Positions 16,610-24,452 of a DNA stretch of 64,000 bases are shown in pieces. How positions within the stretch are numbered: the stretch's first letter is position 1; each line of letters begins with the position of its first letter. The position numbers and the translations under genes were made by a program. The notes under the pieces were generated by a model. The model did no database searches. It saw only the letters and a list, made by a program, of their open reading frames with translations, and was not told the DNA's origin. Origin of the DNA: Curtobacterium herbarum (GTDB lineage: Bacteria > Actinomycetota > Actinomycetes > Actinomycetales > Microbacteriaceae); contig NZ_JAFBBT010000001.1 of NCBI RefSeq assembly GCF_016907335.1, forward strand, positions 186,001 through 250,000, read 5' to 3'.

Positions 16610-19113
16610 ACCCCATCACCTCCGACCCCCTCGACCGTGTCCGGTACCCGGTCGACGAGTGGGCGCTGATCGAGACCGAGTACGCGGACGAGCAGGGCGT
16701 CGACGAGACGAACTTCGCCGTCGGCAACGGGTACCTCGGCCTCCGCGGCAACTTCGACGAGGGCCGCGGCGGCGTGCAGTACGGCACGTACGTCAACGGC
16801 TTCCACGAGACCTGGCCGATCCGGCACGCCGAGACCGCGTTCGGGTTCGCGAAGACCGGGCAGACGATCATCAACGTCCCCGACGCCAAGGTGATCCGCC
16901 TGTACGTCGACGACGAGCCGCTCGTCCTGTCCGAGGCCGACATCCTGCGCCACAGCCGCCGGCTCGACTTCCGCGGCGGCTACCTGCTGCGCGAGACCGA
17001 GTGGTCGACGCCGTCCGGCAAGCGGGTGCTCATCCGCTCCCGACGCCTGGTGTCCTTCGTCGAGCGGCACCTCGCCGTCATCGACTACGAGGTCACCATG
17101 CTCGACCACGACGCCTCGGTCCTGCTGTCGAGCCAGGTGCTCAACCGCCAGGACGTCGCCGACGAGTACCACGCCGGCATGAAGGCGGCCGCGGCGGCGT
17201 TCGACCCGCGCAAGGCCGAGTCCTTCACCGACCGGGTGCTGCAGCCCCGGTTGAAGCGGAACGCCGGTTCCCGCTCCCTGCTCGGCTACCAGGCGACGAG
17301 CTCGGGCATGACGATCTGCGTCGGCGTCGAGCACCGGATCGAGACCGAGAACAGCTGGGACGAGACCTCGAGCATCGAGGACGACCTGGCGAAGCACGTC
17401 TACCGGGTGCAGGCGAAGGCCGGGCAGCCGATCCGCCTGGTGAAGAGCGTCGTCTACCACACGTCCCGCGGCGTGCCGGCGCGCGAGCTCGCCGACCGCT
17501 GCGACCGCACCCTGGACCGCGCGAAGTACGAGAGCGTGGAGCAGGTCTTCGGTGAGCAGCGCAAGTGGCTCGACGACTACTGGGCCCGCAGCGACGTCGA
17601 GATCGCGGGCAAGCCCGAGGTGCAGCAGGCCGTCCGCTGGAACCTGTTCCAGCTGGCGCAGGCCACGGCCCGCACCGACGGCCACGGCATCGCGGCGAAG
17701 GGCGTCACGGGCTCCGGCTACGGCGGTCACTACTTCTGGGACATGGAGATCTACGTCCTGCCGTTCCTGTCGTACACGGCGCCGATCGTCGCCCGGAACG
17801 CCCTCCGGTTCCGCTACAACATGCTCGACGCCGCACGGTCCCGCGCCCGTGAGCTGAACCAGCGCGGTGCCCTGTTCCCGTGGCGCACGATCAACGGCGA
17901 GGAGTCCAGCGCCTACTACGCCGCCGGCACCGCGCAGTACCACATCGACGCGGACATCGCCCATGCACTGATGCAGTACGTGCGGGCCTCCGGGGACACC
18001 GACTTCTTGAAGCGCGGCGCCATCGACATCCTGGTCGAGACCGCCCGGCTGTGGGAGGACCTGGGCTTCTGGCGCTCGAACGGCGACCAGAAGTTCCACA
18101 TCGACGGCGTCACCGGCCCGGACGAGTACACGACCGTCGTCGACGACAACATGTACACGAACGTGATGGCCCGGGCGAACCTGTGGTCCGCCGTCAACGC
18201 CTGCCGGCACCTCGCCGTGGACGACCCGGACGAGTACGCGCGGATGATCCGTCGGACCGGCCTCGACCAGTCCGAGGTCGAGAGCTGGGAGCGCGCCGCC
18301 GAGTCGATGGAGATACCGTTCGACCCGCACCGCGGCATCCACCCGCAGGACGCCCAGTTCCTCGACAAGGAGCTGTGGGACCTCGAGCGCACGCCGGAGT
18401 CCAAGCGGCCGCTGCTGCTGCACTACCACCCGCTGGTCATCTACCGGTTCCAGGTGCTCAAGCAGGCCGACGTCGTGCTCGCGCTGTTCCTGCAGGGCCA
18501 CGAGTTCACGCCCGCCGAGAAGCGCCGCGACTTCGACTACTACGACGCCCTCACCACGGGGGACTCGACGCTGTCGGCGGTCGTGCAGTCGATCATGGCG
18601 GCCGAGGTCGGCTACCACGAGCTCGCCGACCAGTACTTCCAGACCGCGCTCTACGTCGACCTCGCCGACCTGCACGGCAACACCACCGACGGCGTGCACA
18701 TCGCGTCGACCGGTGGCATCTGGGGTGCGCTCGTCAACGGCTTCGGCGGCATGCGCGACCACGGTGGGCGCCTGACGTTCAACCCGCGACTGCCGATCGA
18801 CTGGGACCGTCTGACCTACCGGATGACGGTCCGCGGCTCCCGCGTGCGCGTCGACCTCGAGCAGCACGCGATGACCTTCACGGTCGAGTCCGGCGACGGC
18901 CTCGACGCCTGGGTCCACAACCAGCACATCGAGGTCCGGCCCGGCGACCCGACCGTCGTGCCGTTGCCGCACCAGGGCCCGCGGATGGCCGGGCACGCGC
19001 CGACCACCAGTGACATCCAGGGGACGCTCCGCGCTGACGGTTCGGTGATCACCGCCTCCATCCCGACGATCTCGCTGGAACGCGCGACGGAGAACGAGGA
19101 CACCACCGCCTGA
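16606..19113 (+). CDS. Glycoside hydrolase family 65 disaccharide phosphorylase
   Basis: This 835-residue enzyme belongs to GH65, which contains maltose, trehalose, kojibiose and nigerose phosphorylases. The N-terminal beta-sandwich (about 1-270) opens with the typical ETNFAVGNGYLGLRGNF, and the (alpha/alpha)6 barrel carries the general acid Glu507 in TGPDEYTTVVDDN, plus the downstream STGGIWGALVNGFGG. It is coupled by ATGA overlap to the beta-phosphoglucomutase gene, supporting phosphorolysis with release of beta-glucose 1-phosphate. The exact disaccharide is not determined. A terminator-like hairpin follows at 19147. Confidence 0.93.
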   Translation: MNPITSDPLDRVRYPVDEWALIETEYADEQGVDETNFAVGNGYLGLRGNFDEGRGGVQYGTYVNGFHETWPIRHAETAFGFAKTGQTIINVPDAKVIRLYVDDEPLVLSEADILRHSRRLDFRGGYLLRETEWSTPSGKRVLIRSRRLVSFVERHLAVIDYEVTMLDHDASVLLSSQVLNRQDVADEYHAGMKAAAAAFDPRKAESFTDRVLQPRLKRNAGSRSLLGYQATSSGMTICVGVEHRIETENSWDETSSIEDDLAKHVYRVQAKAGQPIRLVKSVVYHTSRGVPARELADRCDRTLDRAKYESVEQVFGEQRKWLDDYWARSDVEIAGKPEVQQAVRWNLFQLAQATARTDGHGIAAKGVTGSGYGGHYFWDMEIYVLPFLSYTAPIVARNALRFRYNMLDAARSRARELNQRGALFPWRTINGEESSAYYAAGTAQYHIDADIAHALMQYVRASGDTDFLKRGAIDILVETARLWEDLGFWRSNGDQKFHIDGVTGPDEYTTVVDDNMYTNVMARANLWSAVNACRHLAVDDPDEYARMIRRTGLDQSEVESWERAAESMEIPFDPHRGIHPQDAQFLDKELWDLERTPESKRPLLLHYHPLVIYRFQVLKQADVVLALFLQGHEFTPAEKRRDFDYYDALTTGDSTLSAVVQSIMAAEVGYHELADQYFQTALYVDLADLHGNTTDGVHIASTGGIWGALVNGFGGMRDHGGRLTFNPRLPIDWDRLTYRMTVRGSRVRVDLEQHAMTFTVESGDGLDAWVHNQHIEVRPGDPTVVPLPHQGPRMAGHAPTTSDIQGTLRADGSVITASIPTISLERATENEDTTA

Positions 19114-19146
19114 CTCGGCCGGGAGGCCCGCCCTCCGTCCGCCGTC

Positions 19147-19192
19147 GATGCCCGCCTCCGCCTGGACCGCCGTCCAGGGCGGGGCGGGCATC
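19147..19192 (+). terminator. Terminator hairpin after the GH65 operon
   Basis: Arms GATGCCCGCC (19147-19156) and GGCGGGCATC (19183-19192) are perfect complements, and an inner CGCCTGGAC/GTCCAGG stem extends the structure. It begins 33 bp after the GH65 stop. Confidence 0.55.
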
Positions 19193-19261
19193 GTGGTCAC
19201 CCGTGTCCTCCGGGCCGACGGTGTCCCGCCACGGGGACCACCGACGCGAGAGGAACACACC

Positions 19262-20029
19262 ATGAGCAAGCGGTTCGAGGGCAAGGTCGCGATCGTCACC
19301 GGCGCGGGGTCCGGCATCGGCGAGGCCACCGCACGCGCGTTCGTCGCGGAGGGCGCCGGCGTCGTCCTGGTCGACAGCGTCGCGGACAAGGTCCGAGCCG
19401 TCGCGGATTCACTGCCGACGGCGCAGGCACTGTGGCTGCAGGCCGACGTGGCCGACCCGGACGCCTGGCAGACGGTCGTCGACGCGGCGATCGACCGGTG
19501 GGACCGGCTCGACGTGCTCGTCAACAACGCCGGGACGTTCACTTCGGGTGACATCACGGACATCTCGCCCACGGAGTGGCACCGGGTCGTCGAGACGGAC
19601 CTGTCGAGCGTGTTCTACGGCACCCGGGTGGCGCTGCCGTTCCTCCGCGAGACGAAGGGGTCGATCGTGAACACCTCGTCGGTGTCCGGCGAGGCCGCGG
19701 ACTGGCGGATGAGCCCCTACAACGCGGCGAAGGGCGGCGTCTCGAACTTCACGAAGGCGGCGGCGCTCGACAACGGCGGGTTCGGCGTGCGGGTGAACGC
19801 CGTCGCACCGGGCCTGATCTGGACCGACCTGACCCGGTCGCAGGCGGAGGACGAGGAGCTCAAGCGGGAGTTCTCGGAGCGGATCGCCCTCGGTCGCGGT
19901 GGTCGGTCGGAGGAGGTCGCGGCGGCGGTGCTGTTCCTGGCGAGCGACGAGGCGTCGTTCATCACGGGAGCGGTCCTGCCCGTCGACGGCGGCACGATGG
20001 CGAGCAACGGGCAGCCGGCGCAGGCCTGA
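19262..20029 (+). CDS. Short-chain dehydrogenase/reductase
   Basis: This 255-residue classical SDR shows the NAD(P) motif TGAGSGIG (13-20), NNAG near residue 88, catalytic Tyr153 and Lys157 in YNAAK, and the C-terminal ITGAVLPVDGG. Asp39 or nearby in VLVDS at the end of beta-2 suggests NAD preference. GAGAGGAA precedes the ATG at 19262. It stands alone after the GH65 terminator, and the substrate is unknown. Confidence 0.88.
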   Translation: MSKRFEGKVAIVTGAGSGIGEATARAFVAEGAGVVLVDSVADKVRAVADSLPTAQALWLQADVADPDAWQTVVDAAIDRWDRLDVLVNNAGTFTSGDITDISPTEWHRVVETDLSSVFYGTRVALPFLRETKGSIVNTSSVSGEAADWRMSPYNAAKGGVSNFTKAAALDNGGFGVRVNAVAPGLIWTDLTRSQAEDEELKREFSERIALGRGGRSEEVAAAVLFLASDEASFITGAVLPVDGGTMASNGQPAQA

Positions 20030-20046
20030 CGTCCGCGGGTCTTGCG

Positions 20047-20064
20047 TTCAGAACGCGTTCTGAA
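20047..20064. promoter_or_regulatory. Perfect 18-bp palindromic operator
   Basis: TTCAGAACGCGTTCTGAA is a perfect palindrome centred between 20055 and 20056, 12 bp before the ATG of the Phd-like gene. It is not a LexA box, because the GAAC/GTTC half-sites are separated by two bases and not four. The position suits autorepression by the gene product. Confidence 0.65.
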
Positions 20065-20076
20065 TAGCCTCAATCC

Positions 20077-20541
20077 ATGACTCTCCTCGCAGCCCCGCGT
20101 CGACGGCGCACCGTCCAGTCCTCCGATCTGTCGCGGCACGCCAAGGACGTCTTCGCGGCGGCCGAGCAGGAACCCCTCGAGGTGACCCGCCGCGACGGCG
20201 CGCCGCTCGTCCTGACCACCAAGGAGCGGTCGGACGAGGACGAAGCCGTGCTCGACATCGCCGCGGAGCTCATCGCTGCCGTCACGGTGAACGAGGAACT
20301 GCCGCTGCACGAGCGTCTCGCGATCCCGTACCCGTGGATCGGCATGCTCAGTCGCGAGGACCAGCGGCAGTTCGCCCGTGAGATCGTCGAGGTGGCGCGT
20401 GGCTCCTTCGCGCTCCGGCAGCCACGCCGTCTGCTCCTCGAGATGCAGGCGTGGCGCAACTCGGCCGAGGCGATCGCCGCCGGCTGGGGTTCGGTCGAGC
20501 CGGAGCCCCTCGCACGACCGGTCGTCGTCGAGAAGCCCTGA
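20077..20541 (+). CDS. Phd/YefM-like putative antitoxin or DNA-binding protein
   Basis: This 154-residue protein has an N-terminal half like the Phd/YefM antitoxin fold (RTVQSSDLSRHAKDVFAAAE followed by PLEVTRRDGAPLVLTT), the segment that binds palindromic operators. The C-terminal half is acidic and helical without a recognised family. A perfect 18-bp palindrome lies just upstream of its start. No toxin gene is adjacent: the next gene is a convergent DUF1697 protein. It may be an orphan antitoxin or have a merged function; the Phd call rests on pattern only. Confidence 0.65.
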   Translation: MTLLAAPRRRRTVQSSDLSRHAKDVFAAAEQEPLEVTRRDGAPLVLTTKERSDEDEAVLDIAAELIAAVTVNEELPLHERLAIPYPWIGMLSREDQRQFAREIVEVARGSFALRQPRRLLLEMQAWRNSAEAIAAGWGSVEPEPLARPVVVEKP

Positions 20542-20657
20542 GCGGTGGTGCCGCGGCGATCGGGGGTCGCTCGCCCCGTCCGGACCCCGATGTCCACACG
20601 CGCCACCCGAACCAGACCAAGTGATCTCGGTCGGCACGACGGCGGGCGGCGTGCCGT

Positions 20658-21179
20658 TCAGAGCAGCTTGCGGAGCGTGTTCGTGTTGCGGGCCGTCGTG
20701 GTCCGCTTGAACCGGGCAGCTCCGGCGCGCTTCGCGAAGGCGGTCGACGTGCTCGACCCCTTCGGGCACGACCAGTAGACGACGCCGTCCCCGCGCGCGA
20801 CCTGCTCGACCGACGGGTCGAGGTCGAGTCCGGCGAGCAGGTCGTCGAGTGCGGCGGGCTCGGATGCGAACACTGCGTAGTCGTGCCGGTCGGCCGTGGA
20901 CGCGAAGGGGAACCCCGCGACGAGGTCGGCGAGGGCGTCGTGCCGGACGAGGACGATCCAGGCGTCGTACCCGAAGCGCTCCCGGAGGGCCTGCTCCACG
21001 GACGACCGCAGCACCGAGGGCTCGACGGGGTCCGCGGCGGTGAACACGACGTTGCCCGAGGCCAGGACCGTCCGGACGTCGGTGTGCCCGAGGGAGCGGA
21101 ACGGCTCGGCGAGGTCGGCGCTCCGGATCGTGATGCCGTTCACGTTGACCCCGCGCAGCAGGGCGACCCAGGTCGTCAT
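20658..21179 (-). CDS. DUF1697 family protein
   Basis: This 173-residue protein belongs to DUF1697, recognised from the N-terminus TTWVALLRGVNVNG, the central RTVLASGNVVFTA and the ending NTNTLRKLL. The family is widespread in bacteria with no established reaction. The ATG at 21179 was chosen because the longer frame upstream is unlike the family. It is downstream of the LexA-boxed small gene on the same strand with a 92-bp gap containing a 27-bp tandem duplication, so it could be co-transcribed with it. Confidence 0.85.
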   Translation of the reverse strand: MTTWVALLRGVNVNGITIRSADLAEPFRSLGHTDVRTVLASGNVVFTAADPVEPSVLRSSVEQALRERFGYDAWIVLVRHDALADLVAGFPFASTADRHDYAVFASEPAALDDLLAGLDLDPSVEQVARGDGVVYWSCPKGSSTSTAFAKRAGAARFKRTTTARNTNTLRKLL

Positions 21180-21223
21180 GCCGCGACCGTAGCGCGGCGC
21201 CGGGTCGGGGTCCACACCCGCCG

Positions 21224-21280
21224 CGGGGCCGTCGACGGCGCTCACGTCCAAGACGGGGCCGTCCACGGCGCTCACGTCCA
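21224..21280. repeat. Tandem duplication, 27 bp at 30-bp period
   Basis: 21224-21250 and 21254-21280 are identical at 26 of 27 positions. The second copy covers the stop codon (21272-21274) and last codons of the reverse-strand small gene; the first copy lies just beyond it. This looks like a recent local duplication that also duplicated the stop. Confidence 0.7.
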
Positions 21281-21535
21281 GGTCCGGGCGACGGTCCAGC
21301 CGTCGCCGTCCGGCACGATGTCCAGCACCAGGGTCTCGCCGTCCTCTGCGGTCGCCTGGAAACGCCACCCGGCGGTCCGTTCCGGCGCGTGAGTGATGGC
21401 GGTGGGCAGGTCGGACGGGGTCGTGGTCAGCCGGGTCGGGACGTCGGTGACGCGCCATCGACGGCCGAGCCAGACCAGTCGGACGGGTGTGCCACCGGTC
21501 CACCACACGGTGACCGCGGTGTCGACGATCATCAT
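21272..21535 (-). CDS. Small DUF6504-like protein, LexA-controlled
   Basis: This 87-residue protein has a compact beta-rich pattern (VTVWWTGGTPVRLVWLGRRWRVTDVPTRL) that resembles DUF6504 proteins found near actinobacterial imuAB/dnaE2 or DinB mutagenesis genes; this is recalled resemblance. An actinobacterial SOS box lies 14 bp upstream of the start. ATG 21535 has AGGAGG six bases upstream; ATG 21532 is an alternative. No polymerase gene is adjacent here. SOS induction is well supported by the box, and function is unknown. Confidence 0.7.
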   Translation of the reverse strand: MMIVDTAVTVWWTGGTPVRLVWLGRRWRVTDVPTRLTTTPSDLPTAITHAPERTAGWRFQATAEDGETLVLDIVPDGDGWTVARTWT

Positions 21536-21549
21536 CAGGAGCCTCCTCG

Positions 21550-21567
21550 TTCGAACACGTGTTCGAA
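21550..21567. promoter_or_regulatory. LexA binding site (SOS box)
   Basis: TTCGAACACGTGTTCGAA is a perfect palindrome that contains the actinobacterial/Gram-positive SOS box pattern CGAAC-N4-GTTCG. It lies between the reverse-strand small gene (start 21535) and the forward hypothetical gene (start 21670), much closer to the former. Confidence 0.8.
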
Positions 21568-21669
21568 TGCTAGGTCGGCCATCCGACACCCGCAAGCGCT
21601 CCGGCGTGCCGTGTTCGCTCTGCGGGGACGCCGACAACAGGGCGAGGAGCAGTCGTGTAGACGAGCATC

Positions 21670-22125
21670 ATGACGAACGACGACAACCAGGGTCCCGACG
21701 CCGCACACCAGGTCCCGGACGGGGTCTCGGAAGCGACGGTCGAAGCCCTCGGCAGCCTGTCCGCGGCGCTCGAGGTCATCGAGCACGCCCGCGGTCTCCT
21801 GTACGGCTTCCACCGCCTGACCGGCACCGCCGACCTGAACATCGGCGAGGCGGTGGAGCAGCTGCGGAAGGCCGGGCACACCGAGCTCGCGGAGCGCATC
21901 GACACCGAGCTCGTCGGCCGGAACGTGATCGCCGGTCGGTGGACGTTCCAGGTCGTCGAGGACTACGACGACGGCTACTACGCGACCGCGAAGGAGCTCG
22001 AGCGCACCGCGCGTGAGCAGCTCGTCGGTGGCAAGCGCCACCTGTTCGAGGCGGGCATGAAGGAGGACCGGCGCACGCCGGCCCACCGCCACCACGAGGC
22101 CAAGCCCACCGACCTGCCGGACTGA
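21670..22125 (+). CDS. Conserved hypothetical protein
   Basis: This 151-residue soluble protein has a mostly helical profile (SEATVEALGSLSAALEVIEHA, then EAVEQLRKAGHTELAERI) and an aromatic stretch FQVVEDYDDGYYATAKEL. I do not recognise a named family; similar small proteins occur across actinobacteria. The His-rich tail (HRHHE) could bind metal. It is divergent from the LexA-boxed gene, about 100 bp from the SOS box, so SOS control is possible but unproven. It ends before hairpin repeat R4. Confidence 0.7.
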   Translation: MTNDDNQGPDAAHQVPDGVSEATVEALGSLSAALEVIEHARGLLYGFHRLTGTADLNIGEAVEQLRKAGHTELAERIDTELVGRNVIAGRWTFQVVEDYDDGYYATAKELERTAREQLVGGKRHLFEAGMKEDRRTPAHRHHEAKPTDLPD

Positions 22126-22154
22126 GCCGCGCCTCCCGCCCGTCCCCTCCGCGG

Positions 22155-22216
22155 AACGCAACGTGGGCGGTTGCTCGCCACGGAACACCGTTGCGAGCAA
22201 CCGCCCAGGTTGCGTT
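22155..22216 (+). repeat. Hairpin repeat copy 4 (R4)
   Basis: The arms 22155-22178 and 22193-22216 pair at 23 of 24 positions. The loop contains CACGGAACACCGTT. It lies between convergent genes (stops at 22125 and 22226), so it may act as a terminator for both. Confidence 0.8.
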
Positions 22217-22225
22217 CAGCGGGGG

Positions 22226-23695
22226 TCAGCCGACGCCGAGCGCCGCCTCCAGCGGACCGCGGGCGAAGTACAGCAGGAAGCCCGCGGCGACGACGTACAG
22301 CAGCCACGACACCTCGCGCCCCTTGCCGGACAGCGCCTTGATGAGCACCCAGCTGATGAAGCCCGCGCCGATGCCGTTCGCGATCGAGTAGGTCAGCGGC
22401 ATCACGACGATGGTCAGGAACGCCGGCAGCGCCGACCCGAAGTCCGACCAGTCGATGTCCGCGACCTGCGCCACCATGAGCGCGCCGACGACGACGAGTC
22501 CGGCGGCGGCGACCTCGAGCGGCACCACCTGGGTCAGCGGCGTCAGGAACATCGACGCCAGGAACAGCAGGCCCGTGACGACCGAGGCCATGCCGGTCCG
22601 GGCGCCCTCACCGATGCCGGCGGCGGAGTCGATGAACACCGTGTTCGACGACACCGAGGCGCCACCACCCGCGATGGCACCGGCACCCTCGACGACGAGC
22701 GCCGCACGGAGACGGGGGAACGTGCCGTCCTTCTCCGCGACCCCGGCGGCCTTCGCGAGCCCGGTCATCGTGCCCATGGCGTCGAAGAAGTTCGTGAAGA
22801 CCAGCGTGAAGACGAGCATCGACGCGGCGAGCGGACCGATCCGGGCGAACGCGCCGAAGTCGAACTGGCCGACGAGCGACAGGTCGGGGAAGGCGAACAG
22901 CGCGCTCGGCAGACCCGGGGCGTTGAGGTTCCAGCCGGTCTTCGAGTCGACCGAGGTCGGCACGTGGAACACCGCCTGCAGGATGATCGCGATGATCGTC
23001 GTCGCGATGATGCCGATGAGCAGCGCGCCCTTGACCTTGCGGGCCATCAGCGTGCCGATGATCACCAGGCCGATCAGGAACACGATCGTCGGCAGGGCCC
23101 CGACCGAGCCGTCCTCACCGAGCTGCAGCGGCGGGGACGCCAGGCCCGAGGACCGCACGAAGCCCGAGTCGACCAGGCCGATGAACGCGATGAACAGGCC
23201 GATGCCGACCGTGATCGCCGCCTTGAGCTGCGCGGGCACGGCGGTGAAGATCATCGTCCGGATGCCGGTCAGCGCCAGGATCACGATGATCACACCGTTG
23301 ATGACGACGAGACCCATCGCCTCGGCCCACGTCACCTGGTGCACGACGCTCACGGCGAGGAACGAGTTGATCCCGAGGCCCGCCGCGATGCCGAACGGCA
23401 GGTTCGCGACGACACCCATCGCGATGGTCATGAGACCGGCGACCAGGCCGGTGGCCGCGGCCACCTGAGCGTTCTCGAGCCATCCGCCGCTGACGTCCTT
23501 GGCGGCCTGGTCGGCGCTGAACCCGCCGAGGATGAGTGGGTTGAGGATGACGATGTAGGCCATCGTCACGAAGGAGACGAGACCACCACGGATCTCTCGG
23601 GGGATGGTCGATCCGCGCTTCGTGACCGAGAAGAAGCGGTCGAGGCCGGATGCGACGCTGTTCCGGGGCGGGCTGGATGTCTGCGGGGCGCTCAC
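22226..23695 (-). CDS. NCS2-family purine permease (AzgA/PbuG type)
   Basis: This 489-residue transporter has about 12-14 predicted helices and matches the AzgA-like branch of the nucleobase-cation symporter-2 family, which imports adenine, guanine or hypoxanthine. Signatures are the N-terminal FVTMAYIVILNPLIL, GLGINSFLAVSVVHQ and ASVSSNTVFIDSAAGIGEGARTG (broken here for clarity), which form the substrate region. The start is GTG 23695 and has only a weak Shine-Dalgarno. No purine riboswitch was recognised upstream. Confidence 0.9.
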   Translation of the reverse strand: MSAPQTSSPPRNSVASGLDRFFSVTKRGSTIPREIRGGLVSFVTMAYIVILNPLILGGFSADQAAKDVSGGWLENAQVAAATGLVAGLMTIAMGVVANLPFGIAAGLGINSFLAVSVVHQVTWAEAMGLVVINGVIIVILALTGIRTMIFTAVPAQLKAAITVGIGLFIAFIGLVDSGFVRSSGLASPPLQLGEDGSVGALPTIVFLIGLVIIGTLMARKVKGALLIGIIATTIIAIILQAVFHVPTSVDSKTGWNLNAPGLPSALFAFPDLSLVGQFDFGAFARIGPLAASMLVFTLVFTNFFDAMGTMTGLAKAAGVAEKDGTFPRLRAALVVEGAGAIAGGGASVSSNTVFIDSAAGIGEGARTGMASVVTGLLFLASMFLTPLTQVVPLEVAAAGLVVVGALMVAQVADIDWSDFGSALPAFLTIVVMPLTYSIANGIGAGFISWVLIKALSGKGREVSWLLYVVAAGFLLYFARGPLEAALGVG

Positions 23696-23837
23696 CGCAG
23701 AAGTTTAAAGGAACCTGGGACCGCCGGCACGTCGCGGCCGCAGGGTAGCCGTCCTGGAGGCCCGTCCCCCGTGATCGGGGTACGTCACCGCGTTCCGTGG
23801 TCAGTCGCACCCCCGCCGAGCGGTGTTGGATGACCTG

Positions 23838-24452
23838 GTGACGCAGCGCATGGACCGTGCCCGTGTCGAGGCCGCCGTGCGAGAGCTGCTGGCGGGCATC
23901 GGCGAAGACCCCGACCGACCCGGACTGGAGCGGACCCCGCAGCGGGTCGCCGACGCCTACACGGAGTTCTTCCGCGGGCTCGACCAGGACGCGACGCAGA
24001 TCGCCCGCGACGGCACGGTGCCCGCCGGCGACGGTGAGCGCGGTGACCTGGTGATCGTCCGCGACATCCTGTTCCGCTCGGTGTGCGAACACCACCTGTT
24101 GCCGTTCCTCGGCACCGCGCACCTGGCGTACGCGCCGGGCGAGCGGCTCATCGGCCTGGGGACGCTGGCGCGTGTGGTGGAGGCGCTGGCCTCCCGCCCG
24201 CAGCTGCAGGAGCGCCTCGGCGAGCAGGTCGTTCAGGCGGTGCAGGACGGCCTCGAGGCGCGCGGCGTCCTGGTCGTCCTCGATGCCCAGCACCAGTGCG
24301 TGACGACCCGGGGGGAGCGGCAGACGAGCTCCACGACGGTGACCGTCGCAGCGAGCGGGATCCTCGCCGACGCGGCCGGACGGGCCGAGGCGATCGCGCT
24401 CATCAGCAGCGGCAGCGGCAGCGGCGGCACCGGCAGCGGGGCGGACGCCTGA
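23838..24452 (+). CDS. folE: GTP cyclohydrolase I
   Basis: FolE (204 aa from this start) converts GTP to dihydroneopterin triphosphate, the first pterin step. The zinc ligands are visible in SVCEHHLLPF and in HQCVTTRGERQ, and the substrate region IGLGTLARVVEALASRPQLQERL is intact. The C-terminal tail is Gly/Ser-rich. Start choice is uncertain: GTG 23823, GTG 23838 and ATG 23850 are all in frame with weak ribosome sites. It overlaps the folP-like gene by one base, opening a three-gene pterin operon. Confidence 0.92.
   Translation: MTQRMDRARVEAAVRELLAGIGEDPDRPGLERTPQRVADAYTEFFRGLDQDATQIARDGTVPAGDGERGDLVIVRDILFRSVCEHHLLPFLGTAHLAYAPGERLIGLGTLARVVEALASRPQLQERLGEQVVQAVQDGLEARGVLVVLDAQHQCVTTRGERQTSSTTVTVAASGILADAAGRAEAIALISSGSGSGGTGSGADA

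Noticed and set aside
20047..20064. Second LexA box
   Set aside because: The GAAC and GTTC half-sites are two bases apart, while the LexA box needs four.
23696..23837. Purine riboswitch in front of the purine permease
   Set aside because: I could not find the conserved junction core or the three-helix layout; no support.
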